Shown here: one piece after another, positions 46,901 to 55,888 of the stretch | How positions within the stretch are numbered: the first letter of the stretch is position 1 | Layout: each line of letters starts with the position of its first letter | From: CAYHVK01 sp964360255 | GTDB taxonomy: Bacteria > Bdellovibrionota > Bdellovibrionia > Bdellovibrionales > UBA1609 | Reading direction: 5' to 3' | DNA length: 64,000 nt | Assembly (NCBI GenBank): GCA_964360255.1 | Contig: CAYHVK010000011.1 | Location: 80,421-144,420 of the forward strand | Made by a program: the position numbers and the translations under genes | Notes under the pieces: generated by a model | Database searches by the model: none | Told to the model about the DNA's origin: nothing | Seen by the model: only the letters and a program-made list of their open reading frames with translations

Positions 46901-47016
46901 CGGTTATTGGTGGTGTATCGGTTTCTACTATTTTCACTCTTTACGTTGTGCCTGTTGTTTACAGCTTGTTTGCACGTCTTGAGAGAAAACCAAAGCCTGA
47001 GTCGCCTCGTGGCTGA
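43960..47016 (+). CDS. RND-family (HAE1/AcrB-type) efflux pump
   Basis: Proton-driven inner-membrane pump that expels hydrophobic compounds through a TolC-type channel. The 1018 residues have 12 membrane helices in the usual 1+5 and 1+5 arrangement around two large periplasmic loops. The proton relay pair in helix 4 is Asp403-Asp404 (GIVVDDAIM). The C-terminal half has the conserved 'GLVKKNSIMLVDFAN' segment. Length matches AcrB-type pumps. The greB GTG start lies inside its last codons. Substrate cannot be deduced. Confidence 0.92.
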   Translation: MSLASLSIRKPVFAWMLMIAMMVFGYLSFSSLGVSQNPDIDYPFVNVSVTLEGASPEVMESEIVDVTENALMGVEGLIDISSTARYGSASISLEFSLDRDVDVAMQEVQSRISQVVRRYPEGTEAPVISKQNPEDQPILWLGVSGDVPFRELMTYTRDKIIPQFQLVPGVGDIFMGGFLDPEIRIWIDFKKLQQFELTVDDVISTLDNEHVEYPAGYMQKGEKEFTMRILGEAKTVKEIQNLLITKRGGGINYRPIRLSDVARIETGTEDIRRFSRVMGKTAVGIGVRKTRGVNAVEVAKAVQEKMKEMKGSLPKSYEIGVNYNGTKIIEESVHELNFELILAAALTGVVCFLFFGSWSSTLNILLAIPTSILGSFMAFKYFGFTLNTFTLLALILSVGIVVDDAIMVLENIMRHRAMKKTGPQAALDGANQITFTAVAATLSIIAIFLPVVFMEGILGRFFFQFGIVLSVAVFLSLIEALTLTPMRSAEFMGDKEEHGILDPLIEKLKKFYVITLNWALRYRWTVVILALTLFAGSFIFVKLLRKEFVPAQDQGIFIVRMQANVGSSFEYTDELVKQAEEKLKAVPGVERFFVAIGGMGGGVNSAMAFVTLKERSQRDVGQQEVMQKVRESLGGIKGFKVTIQDPSQQGFGPRSRGAIEFSVRGPEWEKLVEVTENIQAELKKDERFVDVDSNYDEGQPELKIYPDREAAARYGVSVKELGSVISALVGGRDVGKFTESGRRIDVRLRLEDEYRVTPQDILKLSVRNNRGELVSLGRLVKVEEQTTLVSITRQQRERAINIYSNIKQGASQGAMLTHIETIRASLPDGYTIVFSGSSKTFNETMRSGLFVMILGVFVAYMILASQYNSFIHPVTVLMALPFSLTGAWALLWAADSSLNIYSGIGLLLLMGLVKKNSIMLVDFANQVRQESSCNATEAMLRAGPIRLRPILMTSITMIAASLPSVIGFGPGSETRSPMSLAVIGGVSVSTIFTLYVVPVVYSLFARLERKPKPESPRG

Positions 47017-47491
47017 TCAGCCCAATTATATAACCCCAAAAGGTTTGCAGAAATTAAAAGCAGAGCTCAAAGATTTGATTCAGATCGAGCGACCGAAGAT
47101 CGTCACCTCAGTGGCGTGGGCGGCTTCAAATGGTGATCGCAGCGAAAATGCGGATTATATTTATGGCAAGCGTCGCCTTCGAGAAATTGATCGCCGCGTA
47201 GGTTTTCTAACCAAACGAATCGAGAACGCCCAAGTGGTGAACCCCCTTGAAGAAAAAGGTTCTAAAATTGTTTTCGGAGCCACGGTTTATTTAGAAGATG
47301 AAGATGGCGAAGTTAAAAAATATCAAATTGTCGGCGAAGATGAGATTGATACCGAAGCGGGCCGTATTTCTTGGCGCTCGCCAATTGCCGTTGCGCTTTT
47401 GGGCAAAAAATTAGACGACGAGGTTGTGATAAAACGACCTGTCGGCAATCTTATTGTAACAGTGAATAAGATTGAGTTTGTTGAGTACTAA
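47009..47491 (+). CDS. greB: Transcription elongation factor GreB
   Basis: Rescues backtracked RNA polymerase by stimulating transcript cleavage. The 160 residues have an N-terminal coiled coil (about 8-75) with the GreB-type segment 'GDRSENADYIYGKRRLREIDRR', including the tip acidic residues, and a C-terminal FKBP-like domain. The start is a GTG at 47009 (MADQPNYITP) overlapping the RND pump stop by 8 bases. The frame extends further upstream but only inside the pump gene. Its stop overlaps the stop of the convergent PhoX-like gene by 2 bases. Confidence 0.9.
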   Translation: MADQPNYITPKGLQKLKAELKDLIQIERPKIVTSVAWAASNGDRSENADYIYGKRRLREIDRRVGFLTKRIENAQVVNPLEEKGSKIVFGATVYLEDEDGEVKKYQIVGEDEIDTEAGRISWRSPIAVALLGKKLDDEVVIKRPVGNLIVTVNKIEFVEY

Positions 47492-49110
47492 ATCATTAAC
47501 TTATCTAAAAGCGGCCCACGAATCGTCACCACGGCTGGTGAGGGTTGTGAGTTGCCACCCTTAGGCCAATGACTTGTCACTTTGCCATCTTTACGAACCG
47601 TGCTCGCACCCGGGTGCTGAACTGATAAGAATAGAGTTTTAAAATCCGCATCAAATGATGGCCCTGTTAATTCTGCATCTACCGGAGCCGTTGCCACTCG
47701 CAGAGCTTGTCCCGCAGCGGGTCCGCTCATCGGAATGTAATAAAGCGCATTGTTACCATGGAAAGCGTAATCTTTATTGCCCATGTATTTTTCTGAAATA
47801 TCTGTGGTCATCCAGAGATTGCCTTTTTTATCAAAGACAAAATTATCAGGGCAAGTAAAGCTGGCTTGCGGTCCACCGGTCATAAAAATAGAAGATGTGA
47901 ATTTGAGTGAAAGAGGATTGTTTCCCTCTTCTACGATTTTCAAAATTGAACCATGCATATCGCCCTTAGGGATGTGATTCGTCTGAGCCACAAAAATAGC
48001 TTTTGTTTGTGGGTCGATTTCAACATCTTCGGGGCGGTGGAGAGCCGTGCCGCCCACAAGTTTTGCGGCCTTACGAGTTTGTATTAGCATTTCAGTTTGG
48101 TTTTTGAAAGCTGAAGTCAAAATTGCGTTTTTATCGCGATTGAGCAGAACCCATTCGCCCAATTCAAGATTGGCCACATAAAGATCGCCCTCTTCAAGGG
48201 AGCCTTTTTTCTTAGAAATAAATTTATAAACGCATTCATCGTCTTTATCGTCGCCCATGTAAACAACCGTGCGACCATCAGCGGCCAATGTAGTTGTGGC
48301 ACATTCGTGAGCAAAGCGGCCCAAGGCTAAATGTTTTTTAGCTTGGCCATTCATCGGATTCACTTCAACTACCCAACCATAGTGTTCTGGCGGAAGAGGG
48401 TAGTGCTCTTGCCATTTATAGACGCTCACTGAAGTATCGAGTTTGCGCTCGCCACTGTCGTCATAAGAGACTTCGCCATAATAATTATCGTAGTTTTCTT
48501 CGCAGGTGAGAATGGTGCGCCAGCTTGTGACTCCGCCAGCGCAATTGCCAAGTGTGCCAATGGCGTGAGTGCTCCCTAAAACTTTGCCACCGACAAAAGG
48601 GATGCGAGTTGTACCATCTAAACGACGGTTTTGTGGATCGTTCAGTATAAAGCCCCACGGCTCATTGATATTATTGCGTTTGATGCGAACGATAGAGCCG
48701 CCAACGGCTTTGCGTTCTTTATCAACATGAGCCTTGGTTTTTACATCCGTTGGATTAATTCCATTGATAAAGAACGGGCTTGGATATTCATGATTAACCC
48801 AGAGTAAGGCATCGTTAGCCGAGATAGGAATAAAAGCGGTGTAATCATTATTATACCCGAAAGCATCCCCACGTTTATTGAGGTAGGTGTTCCACATCAG
48901 AAGAGTGCGATAGTTCAAGCCCTCAACTAAAGATAAATCATCTGCAAAAGATGGCTTCAGTGGAGCAAATGGCAGCATGGGATTTATTTTTTGCGGCAGC
49001 GAAGAGCAGGCCGTTAAAAACTGAGCGACGAAGCCAGTGGAAAGAGCGGCCCCAGAAGTGCGGCCCATAAACTTTAGAAATTCGCGACGATTGTGTATTA
49101 GATTTATCAT
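47488..49110 (-). CDS. PhoX-like (DUF839) Tat-exported protein
   Basis: A 540-residue protein of the DUF839/PhoX family. PhoX proteins are calcium- and iron-dependent periplasmic alkaline phosphatases. The N-terminus has a Tat signal NRREFLKFMGR followed by a hydrophobic stretch ending in LTAC near residue 35, so it may also be a lipoprotein. Later motifs include 'NCAGGVTSWRTILTCEENYDNYYGE', split across residues about 188-212, and 'GRFAHECATT' near residue 262. These fit metal-ligand regions of the family. It is a single gene, convergent with greB. Confidence 0.85.
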   Translation of the reverse strand: MINLIHNRREFLKFMGRTSGAALSTGFVAQFLTACSSLPQKINPMLPFAPLKPSFADDLSLVEGLNYRTLLMWNTYLNKRGDAFGYNNDYTAFIPISANDALLWVNHEYPSPFFINGINPTDVKTKAHVDKERKAVGGSIVRIKRNNINEPWGFILNDPQNRRLDGTTRIPFVGGKVLGSTHAIGTLGNCAGGVTSWRTILTCEENYDNYYGEVSYDDSGERKLDTSVSVYKWQEHYPLPPEHYGWVVEVNPMNGQAKKHLALGRFAHECATTTLAADGRTVVYMGDDKDDECVYKFISKKKGSLEEGDLYVANLELGEWVLLNRDKNAILTSAFKNQTEMLIQTRKAAKLVGGTALHRPEDVEIDPQTKAIFVAQTNHIPKGDMHGSILKIVEEGNNPLSLKFTSSIFMTGGPQASFTCPDNFVFDKKGNLWMTTDISEKYMGNKDYAFHGNNALYYIPMSGPAAGQALRVATAPVDAELTGPSFDADFKTLFLSVQHPGASTVRKDGKVTSHWPKGGNSQPSPAVVTIRGPLLDKLMI

Positions 49111-49172
49111 TAAAAAAGATTAACAAAAGGAGCCCAAAGGTCACTTAAAAAAATGTTAGAATCTCTATAGAA

Positions 49173-49355
49173 TTAACGACCAATTTCAGGGGAGCCAGTA
49201 TAGGCTTGGGCAGAAACGCCTAAGGCAGAACTTTGATCAATTTGTTGATTAGAAACCTGGGCAATTGCGACAACAAATACAAGTAGAATAAGACCCCAAG
49301 CGATGAGCTCTCTGTTTTGCTTATTTTCTCTTTGAGCTTTAGCAATTGTTTTCAT
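49173..49355 (-). CDS. Small membrane protein, unknown function
   Basis: A 60-residue protein starting MKTIAKAQREN. A charged N-terminal 18 residues precede one hydrophobic helix (about 19-38), then a Ser/Gln-rich tail. I recognise no family. The ribosome site is weak, and the frame extends 28 codons upstream without a better start. Composition and single-span layout make a real gene plausible rather than certain. Confidence 0.5.
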   Translation of the reverse strand: MKTIAKAQRENKQNRELIAWGLILLVFVVAIAQVSNQQIDQSSALGVSAQAYTGSPEIGR

Positions 49356-49591
49356 AGCTGATATTAAAAGCAATCTAGAGGCCGAGTTAAAAAACCTTGA
49401 TTTCAAAGCTCGCATTAATAGCGGACGCAGAGCTGACAAAAACTACATACGCCTGACCAAAAGCGGCACTTTTGCGGAGAATTGACAGGCTGTAGATGTC
49501 AGCTCGCTTATATTTGATATACAGACCTAGTAGAAATGGCACTTTCATTGCTCATTAAAGCTTCGGATCATTCTTTATATATGAGGGCTTT

Positions 49592-50992
49592 ATGTCTACA
49601 CATAACAAAAAGATTTCGTTTTTAGGTTTAGCTTTAAGTTTAACTTTAGTAGCCACAGGTTGTGGTCGCGGCTTTGAAGCTAATAAAGGTAAGGCTGGCT
49701 TACCACTTTCAAAACCGACGACAACAGCAGATCAAGTTAAAAAACCATCGGCTGAAGAGTTGGCGAATCAAGCTCTCGCACGAGCAAAACGTGAAGAGGA
49801 TCTCAGAAAATCATCTAAAGAAGGTGCTATCGTTGATATTAACGATCAAGCCAACCTCTATATTACTGGCGCATCACTGGCTCGTGTAGGGGAAGATAAA
49901 AACCAACAGGTTGTATTTAGTGCCATCGTAAAAGAAAATTCGGCTGATAACAAAGCTTCAGTTGAAATCACAGCTCAAGATATTTTAGCTAAAATTTCTG
50001 CCTCAGCTGATGGAAAAGCGACGATTCTAGATGCGTCACAAATGACTTTTCAAACTTTAAAAGGGACTAAGACAGAAGTGGCTCCGAAGCCAGAAGAGTA
50101 CACTTTGACAGTGGCTTGCCAAGACGATTGCTCAGAAGTCATTGTTCGTATGCAACGTAAAGGTGAGGCTGTAGCCTATGCTGCTGAATTCACATTTACA
50201 CTTTCTGAAGATCAAAGAGAAGGTACGCTGGCGGCATCGTCATTGACGGCGAACGATCAAGTTCCGTCTTTTGAAAAAGCTCTTCTTGAAGCTGGTGTTG
50301 AGACTGAAAAGGCCGTTAGCGAAACAACTGGCGAAGTGAAAACAGAAGAGAAGGCGGCCGATGCGACTCCGGATACTGGTGCCTCTGATACGTCAGCAGC
50401 CGGTCAATCTGAAGAAAAACCAGCGACGCCACCTGAAGATCCAGCGGCAAAAGCAGTCGTTGATGCTGCGGTAGTGGCAGAAGGTCAAAGCGCGACAGAT
50501 GCTAAAACTGCTGATGACGCGAGTAAAATAGCAGAAATGACAGTTGATGAATCTGGTAAAAAAGCGGATGAGGCAGGACAATTGGCTCAGGCCGCGGCCG
50601 CTCCACAAGCTAAACCTTCTAAAGAACGTCTTCAAATCACTCGTGATATCACGGTTAAGAAGGCCCAAGTTGTTCGTCTCAATGCAGAAATGAAAACGGC
50701 ACAAAATGCAATGAACTTACAGCGCGCTAAGATGTGGAAGGCCAGCTCAGACTTAAAATCAGCTCGTCTTGAGTATGAAAAGCTGAATAAAGGCATGAGC
50801 AATTTCTTCGGCACTAACAGTGCGGCGAAGAGAACGGCTCAGATGAAAATTGAAGATAAAACTCGCTTCTTAAATGCGCAGTTGAAAGATCTCTCGGCCA
50901 AGATTAAAACTCTTGGTGAAAAAGTTAAAGCTGCGAAAACAGCTCTCAGCGAGTTAAATACTTTAAAGAGTAAACTCGCTAAGTCGAAATAA
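49592..50992 (+). CDS. Predicted lipoprotein with coiled-coil tail, unknown function
   Basis: A 466-residue predicted lipoprotein: signal ending in VATGC at about residue 24. The first domain (about 75-215) looks beta-rich with one Cys pair (CQDDC). A long Ala/Glu/Asp-rich low-complexity linker (about 225-335) follows, and a Lys/Ala-rich coiled-coil tail (about 345-466). I do not recognise a family. The tail resembles peptidoglycan- or envelope-spanning helices, but that is inference. Its TAA directly abuts the stop of the convergent 102-residue gene. Confidence 0.75.
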   Translation: MSTHNKKISFLGLALSLTLVATGCGRGFEANKGKAGLPLSKPTTTADQVKKPSAEELANQALARAKREEDLRKSSKEGAIVDINDQANLYITGASLARVGEDKNQQVVFSAIVKENSADNKASVEITAQDILAKISASADGKATILDASQMTFQTLKGTKTEVAPKPEEYTLTVACQDDCSEVIVRMQRKGEAVAYAAEFTFTLSEDQREGTLAASSLTANDQVPSFEKALLEAGVETEKAVSETTGEVKTEEKAADATPDTGASDTSAAGQSEEKPATPPEDPAAKAVVDAAVVAEGQSATDAKTADDASKIAEMTVDESGKKADEAGQLAQAAAAPQAKPSKERLQITRDITVKKAQVVRLNAEMKTAQNAMNLQRAKMWKASSDLKSARLEYEKLNKGMSNFFGTNSAAKRTAQMKIEDKTRFLNAQLKDLSAKIKTLGEKVKAAKTALSELNTLKSKLAKSK

Positions 50993-51301
50993 TTAGTATT
51001 CTTGAGAAGACGGGTCTGAATCAAAATCAGGCCCGGTATCCGGCCCAAATTCCCGCATATGTTCGCGATAAGTATCAACGCTATAAAAACCATAAATTTT
51101 CTTTTGCAGCATTGAAGTCACTTCACCTTGAATTTCAAGGTAGATATCTTCGGCTTGTGCGCCCATGGTGAAACCAAGTCCGCTTAAGTTTAAAATATAA
51201 TCCTCAACAACTTTCACTACAAAAAGTTCGTTACCTTCTGCTAAGATATCGAGGTTGAGTAAATGGCGTTCAAAACAATCAAATAAATCTGCTGCTCTCA
51301 T
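50993..51301 (-). CDS. Conserved-looking hypothetical protein
   Basis: A 102-residue acidic protein starting MRAADLFDCFERHL with no signal peptide or membrane helix, predicted cytosolic, mixed alpha/beta. I recognise no family. Support for reality comes from its clean fit between the convergent lipoprotein (stops abutting) and the divergent NFACT gene 61 bases away, and from its normal codon use. It ends in a short Asp/Ser-rich tail. Confidence 0.65.
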   Translation of the reverse strand: MRAADLFDCFERHLLNLDILAEGNELFVVKVVEDYILNLSGLGFTMGAQAEDIYLEIQGEVTSMLQKKIYGFYSVDTYREHMREFGPDTGPDFDSDPSSQEY

Positions 51302-51362
51302 GCCTAATTTATCGGTATAAAATTGCAGGATTTGACGAGCCTAGACTCTTTGGAGACTAAAT

Positions 51363-52604
51363 ATGCGCCCTCTACAAATGACAGAGTTGTCTCAGCTCGT
51401 ACAAGGTCTTGACGATCTGGTCTCCTGTCGACTGCAGAAGGTAGAGTCAGGTGAAAACTGGCTCTCTTTTATGTTCTATGGTCGGGGCGAAGAGCGTTTT
51501 TTATTCTTAAATTTAAATGCGAAGTGCCCGGTGCTTTTACCTATTCGGCCACCTCGCAATTTTAAGAAAAAAACTATTCCCGCCTTACTCTTTATCAAAG
51601 CTCATTTTGCCGATCATTTTTTATCAAAGATAGTTCATGAAGAGGGCGAGGGGCGAATTCTAAAAATGACGTTTTCAAATGGGGGCGTGCTTGAATTGCG
51701 GCTCTTTCCGCACGGTCAAAATTTGATTGCCACTACCGTAGACGGTAAAAAAATCAGCATGAATAAAGTGAGCGAAGTTTCAGTGTCGCCCGTAATGGGC
51801 CGGGCAGAAGTTGAACCCCGGCCGCTCGAGCAAATCATTGAAGAATGGATGAAGGAGAATTCTCCTGCCAGCGCGGTCGGTGCCCCGGTAGATAAAGAAA
51901 AAGCGAAAGCCAAGGCGCTTGAAAAAAAGAAGCGAGCTTTAGAATTGGTCGAAAAAGAAGTGGGCTTGAAAAAAGAAGAGCCTTATCGTGAAATTGGCGA
52001 ATGGTTAAAGGCTCATCAAATATTGGACGTGCCGGCTGAATGGCAAGAATTTATTGATGGCAAAAAAACGTTGGCTCAAAACCTTAACTTGGTTTTTGAA
52101 AAAGCGAAGCAGAGTGCGGAGAAGCTGAGTTCCGCCCGGGCAAGAGTCGCCACCTTAAAAGCTGAAATTCAAGCTATCGAAGATGGTTCTTTTCAAGTTC
52201 AGGTGCAAAACCGCGATTCAACTATTAAGCAAGCTCAAGCACGGGGTCGCACTGTCGAGCTTGCGACAGGTCATTCCCTATATATGGGTCGTAATGCTGA
52301 AGAGAATTTGAAAATTCTGCGCGCGGCCCAAGCTTGGGATTATTGGCTCCATATAAAAGATCGCCCCGGCAGCCACGGCATTCTACGCCGAAATAAGAAT
52401 GAATCGATACCGGATAAAGCTTTGCTCGAAGCTTTGCAGCATTTGCTTCGCCATCAATTCGGTGCAAAAGCCAAAAATTACATTGGTGACCGCTATCAAT
52501 GCCTTGTTACGGAGTGTCGTTTTGTTAAACCTATCAAGGGTGATAGTTTGGGTCGTGTAAACTATCAAAAAGAACGAGTGATCACTGTAGAATTTAAGGG
52601 TTGA
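51363..52604 (+). CDS. NFACT-domain (RqcH/FbpA-like) protein
   Basis: A 413-residue protein. The C-terminal domain (about 290-412) is a recognisable NFACT RNA-binding domain, with 'YMGRNAEENLKILRAAQ' and 'DYWLHIKDRPGSHGILRR' near residues 307-345. A Lys/Glu coiled coil spans about 170-290, and the N-terminal region (1-140) resembles a shortened NFACT-N. Bacterial RqcH (about 570 residues) binds stalled 50S subunits and adds alanine tails; this version is shorter, so that activity is uncertain. It is 31 bases before the GldA-like gene but not obviously part of that operon. Confidence 0.75.
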   Translation: MRPLQMTELSQLVQGLDDLVSCRLQKVESGENWLSFMFYGRGEERFLFLNLNAKCPVLLPIRPPRNFKKKTIPALLFIKAHFADHFLSKIVHEEGEGRILKMTFSNGGVLELRLFPHGQNLIATTVDGKKISMNKVSEVSVSPVMGRAEVEPRPLEQIIEEWMKENSPASAVGAPVDKEKAKAKALEKKKRALELVEKEVGLKKEEPYREIGEWLKAHQILDVPAEWQEFIDGKKTLAQNLNLVFEKAKQSAEKLSSARARVATLKAEIQAIEDGSFQVQVQNRDSTIKQAQARGRTVELATGHSLYMGRNAEENLKILRAAQAWDYWLHIKDRPGSHGILRRNKNESIPDKALLEALQHLLRHQFGAKAKNYIGDRYQCLVTECRFVKPIKGDSLGRVNYQKERVITVEFKG

Positions 52605-52635
52605 CTCAAAGCGCGCGACGGCTCAATTTTAAGTT

Positions 52636-53571
52636 ATGATTGAGATCCATGATCTAACTAAAACTTACGGAAATCGCATCGCCATTGACCGACTTACTTT
52701 TAATGTAAAAAAAGGCGAAGTGGTCGGATTCTTAGGTCCTAACGGTGCGGGCAAAACCACGACAATGAAAATTATCACGGGTTTTATGGCGCCTTCGTCG
52801 GGCGCTGTGAAAATTGCCGGCTTCGATGTTTTTGAGCAACCTATTGAAGTGAAAAAGAGAATTGGTTACTTGCCAGAAACGCCGCCACTTTATGGCGATA
52901 TGATCGTGAGCGATTACTTAAGTTTCGTGGCTCGCCTTAAAGGTGTTGAGAAGGCTCAAATTAAAAGTGCCGTGAATGAATCATTAGAGAAAACTTTACT
53001 GACTGAAGTCAAAGGCCGAATGATTCAAAACCTTTCAAAGGGTTTTCGTCAGCGCGTGGGTATTGCACAAGCTCTGGTGGCTCGCCCTGAAATTTTAATT
53101 TTAGATGAGCCCACGGTGGGACTTGACCCGCGCCAAGTGGCTGAGATCCGTCAACTCTTGATTCAGCTTCGCGGTCACCACACGATTATTTTATCCACTC
53201 ACATTCTTCCGGAAGTTGAAGCCACATGCCAGCGCGTGATCATTATCGATAAAGGCCGCATTGTTGCTGAAAACACTTTGGCGGGACTCGCCGGCGAAGA
53301 GAGCATGGCCCATGTCAGACGTCGCATTCAAATTCGCGTGCGTCGTAAAGCCAGTGAGCTTTTGCCGTCGCTGAAAAATATCGATGCGATTAAGAACGTT
53401 CTGCTCACTCAAGATAAATTTGAAATTGAGCTCGTCGGCGGTGATGATGCGGTCGAAAAAATCACGCAAGTGGTTGTGAGCAGTGGCGCCGGTTTGGTCG
53501 AGCTTACTGAGGCGACTAAGGGCCTCGAGTCAGCCTTTATTCAGCTGACTTCAAAAGAGAAGGTCGAATAA
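52636..53571 (+). CDS. gldA: ABC transporter ATPase (GldA-like)
   Basis: ATPase of an ABC-2 transporter; in gliding Bacteroidota the GldA/GldF/GldG set is linked to motility. The 311 residues have Walker A GPNGAGKTT (about 34-42), a variant signature LSKGF in place of LSGGQ (about 136-140), Walker B ILILDEP, and a C-terminal extension of about 90 residues. It is followed after 2 bases by the permease. In other phyla this set is often called a generic multidrug or 'ABC-2' system, so a motility role is inference. Confidence 0.85.
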   Translation: MIEIHDLTKTYGNRIAIDRLTFNVKKGEVVGFLGPNGAGKTTTMKIITGFMAPSSGAVKIAGFDVFEQPIEVKKRIGYLPETPPLYGDMIVSDYLSFVARLKGVEKAQIKSAVNESLEKTLLTEVKGRMIQNLSKGFRQRVGIAQALVARPEILILDEPTVGLDPRQVAEIRQLLIQLRGHHTIILSTHILPEVEATCQRVIIIDKGRIVAENTLAGLAGEESMAHVRRRIQIRVRRKASELLPSLKNIDAIKNVLLTQDKFEIELVGGDDAVEKITQVVVSSGAGLVELTEATKGLESAFIQLTSKEKVE

Positions 53572-53573
53572 TT

Positions 53574-54338
53574 ATGAGTAAAATATTTGTTATTGCCGCT
53601 CGAGATTTTAAAAGTTTAGTTTTTAGCCCGCTCTATCTTATGGTCGCCGGCATCTGCACTGTCTTGTGGAGCTTCATCTACCTTCGTGCCATTGGCCAAT
53701 TTGCCCAGCGTTTACAAATGTCGCAAATGCAAGGTGGTGGAGCGATGAATATTTATGAAGGTTTATTCTTCAATTTAATTTCAATCGTGCACTTGATTTT
53801 GATCGTGGCCATTCCGATGCTGACCATGCGTCTTTTGTCTGAAGAAAAAAAATCAAGAACTTTTGATCTGCTTTTGACATCTCCGATTACTTCGACAGAT
53901 ATAGCAGTCGGAAAATTTTTAGCTGGTCTAGGTGCTGCCACGGTTTTACTTTTACTCTCTTTTACTTATCCCCTCATGACTCGCTTAGTGACTGAATTCA
54001 ATTGGATGATGCTTTTCACCTCCTACTTGGGTCTATTTTTACTTCTTGGTGTTTATGTTGCGGTCGGGCTTTTTGCTTCATCTGTCACTGAATCTGCATT
54101 ATTAGCAGTTATCCTCGCCATAGTTGTGAACTTTACCCTTTGGTTTTTAGGTCAAGGGGCAGACGGTTCTGACTCAGTGGTTATGACCATTATAGATAAA
54201 ATTTCGGTTGCTGAAAATTTCTCGAGCTTTGTTAAAGGGACCTTTAAAATCAGCTCTTTTGTTTTCTTTCTGACTTTTATTAGTTTCTTCGTGTTTTTAG
54301 CAGAGCGAGTCGTTGAATCGACACGTTGGAGATCTTAA
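53574..54338 (+). CDS. gldF: ABC-2 permease (GldF-like)
   Basis: Six-helix ABC-2 type permease partner of the upstream ATPase. The 254 residues show hydrophobic segments near residues 14-38, 60-85, 110-135, 142-168, 175-200 and 225-245. A conserved cytoplasmic segment 'EEKKSRTFDLLLTSPIT' lies near residues 91-107, typical of GldF/NosY-like permeases. A ribosome site is hard to see, consistent with translational coupling. Gene order ATPase-permease-GldG-like matches the gld arrangement. Confidence 0.85.
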   Translation: MSKIFVIAARDFKSLVFSPLYLMVAGICTVLWSFIYLRAIGQFAQRLQMSQMQGGGAMNIYEGLFFNLISIVHLILIVAIPMLTMRLLSEEKKSRTFDLLLTSPITSTDIAVGKFLAGLGAATVLLLLSFTYPLMTRLVTEFNWMMLFTSYLGLFLLLGVYVAVGLFASSVTESALLAVILAIVVNFTLWFLGQGADGSDSVVMTIIDKISVAENFSSFVKGTFKISSFVFFLTFISFFVFLAERVVESTRWRS

Positions 54339-54340
54339 AA

Positions 54341-55888
54341 ATGTCTAAGTACGGTAAAATTGGCTTTTTCATCAGTGCCTTTACGCTTTTTCTGCTTTTG
54401 ATTTTACGCTTTATTGTAGGCGGGTGGATTCCTTACTTCTGGGCTCCACTCATACTGACTCTGGTGAGTTTTATCGGCGCCTTCGTTGTAGATTGGCGTT
54501 TCTACTTTGATTTCTTTACGATGCGTACAACTAAGCATGGCATGAATATGGGTGGTCTGATTATTACCGCTTTCGCTTTGGCCATTGCGACGAATTATTT
54601 AGCCGTTCGCTTCGATAAATCTATAGATTTGACCGAAGAAAAGCTCAATTCGCTCTCAGATCAAACCAAACAAGTTATTGCTCAGTTGCCCGGTGAGGTC
54701 GTTTTCACTGTTTTGTATCGCGGTAACGATGATTTGGCTTTTCGTGAGCTTGCCAAACAAAACTTAAGTCTTTTTGTTAATGAATCGAATAAAATTAAAG
54801 TTCGATATTTAAATATTTACGAAAATGTATCTGAAGCCAAAAATTACTTCACCGATACCGCTCAAGCTCGCTTCTCGGTGGTGGCCGAATACGGCCAACA
54901 AAAAACATTCGTAGATGAAGAAATACTTGAAGCTGGAGTCACCGCCGCACTTATTAAAGTGACTCGCGCTGAGCCTAAAACGATTTATTTTATCACTGGT
55001 CATGGTGAAGCCGATATCGACGAGCAAGGGGAGTCGGGACTCAGTATGCTTCGTTTAGGTCTGCAAGATATGTCGCTGAGACCGGCGAAGATTCGTCTGG
55101 CTACCGGCGATTCGCTGCCGACGAATTATAATGATTCCGCCGTTGCGATTGTCGGACCTAAAACGACTTTTCTCGAGAGCGAAATTCTACAGCTCCGTGA
55201 ATATGTAATGAACGGGGGGCGGCTTTTAATTGCTATAGACCCCGGTCAGCGCCATGGTTTGGCGAACTTAACTAAAAGTCTCGGCATAGAATTTAAAAAC
55301 AATTACATCACGACTGAAAAAATTCAGCAGGTGGGTCTCGCCACTTTCGGAGCCGATTACGATCGCGCCAGCCCCATCACCCGTAAGTTTGCTTTAGGTT
55401 TTTTGACTCTCTTTTTAGAGGCCAGTGGTGTTGAGCGAGCAGCAGATACGAATACGAATTGGACCACCCGCGAACTTGTAAAAAGTGAATCGCAGGCGAC
55501 TATTGTAAATGATCCGCGCAAAGGCATCGTACCAGGTTCAGAGAAAGCTCATGTTTTAGGTATTGAAATAGAAATTCCAGTTCAAGGTCAGCCGAAAGAC
55601 ATCGATATCAAAGACGAGAAGCGCGCTCAGGTGATTGTTATAGGTGATAGCGATTTTATTTCTGATCGAGCTTACTATCAAATGGGCAACCGTGATTTGG
55701 CTTTAAATATTTTCGCTTCATTGGGCCGAGAGGCCGAGCTCGCCGGAATTCGCCCGAAGCAGCCGAAGGGCGCCAGTTTAATTTTAACCCGTAATGGCCG
55801 CTATATGATCGTGGGTTTGGGTATTGGTTTGCCGGTTGTTATTCTTCTTATGAGTGGAATTTTCTGGTATCGCCGGAGACATCTGTAA
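54341..55888 (+). CDS. gldG: GldG-like ABC-associated membrane protein
   Basis: A 515-residue protein: two to three membrane helices at the N-terminus (about 5-85), a large extracytoplasmic domain of the GldG/IFT52-like type (about 95-480), and a C-terminal helix (about 488-508). The motif 'DLTEEKLNSLSDQTKQVIAQL' near residues 98-118 is typical of GldG-like proteins. The start at 54341 (ATG, MSKYGK) is chosen; a TTG 15 bases upstream inside the permease is less likely. Its stop abuts the DUF4340 gene. Confidence 0.82.
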   Translation: MSKYGKIGFFISAFTLFLLLILRFIVGGWIPYFWAPLILTLVSFIGAFVVDWRFYFDFFTMRTTKHGMNMGGLIITAFALAIATNYLAVRFDKSIDLTEEKLNSLSDQTKQVIAQLPGEVVFTVLYRGNDDLAFRELAKQNLSLFVNESNKIKVRYLNIYENVSEAKNYFTDTAQARFSVVAEYGQQKTFVDEEILEAGVTAALIKVTRAEPKTIYFITGHGEADIDEQGESGLSMLRLGLQDMSLRPAKIRLATGDSLPTNYNDSAVAIVGPKTTFLESEILQLREYVMNGGRLLIAIDPGQRHGLANLTKSLGIEFKNNYITTEKIQQVGLATFGADYDRASPITRKFALGFLTLFLEASGVERAADTNTNWTTRELVKSESQATIVNDPRKGIVPGSEKAHVLGIEIEIPVQGQPKDIDIKDEKRAQVIVIGDSDFISDRAYYQMGNRDLALNIFASLGREAELAGIRPKQPKGASLILTRNGRYMIVGLGIGLPVVILLMSGIFWYRRRHL

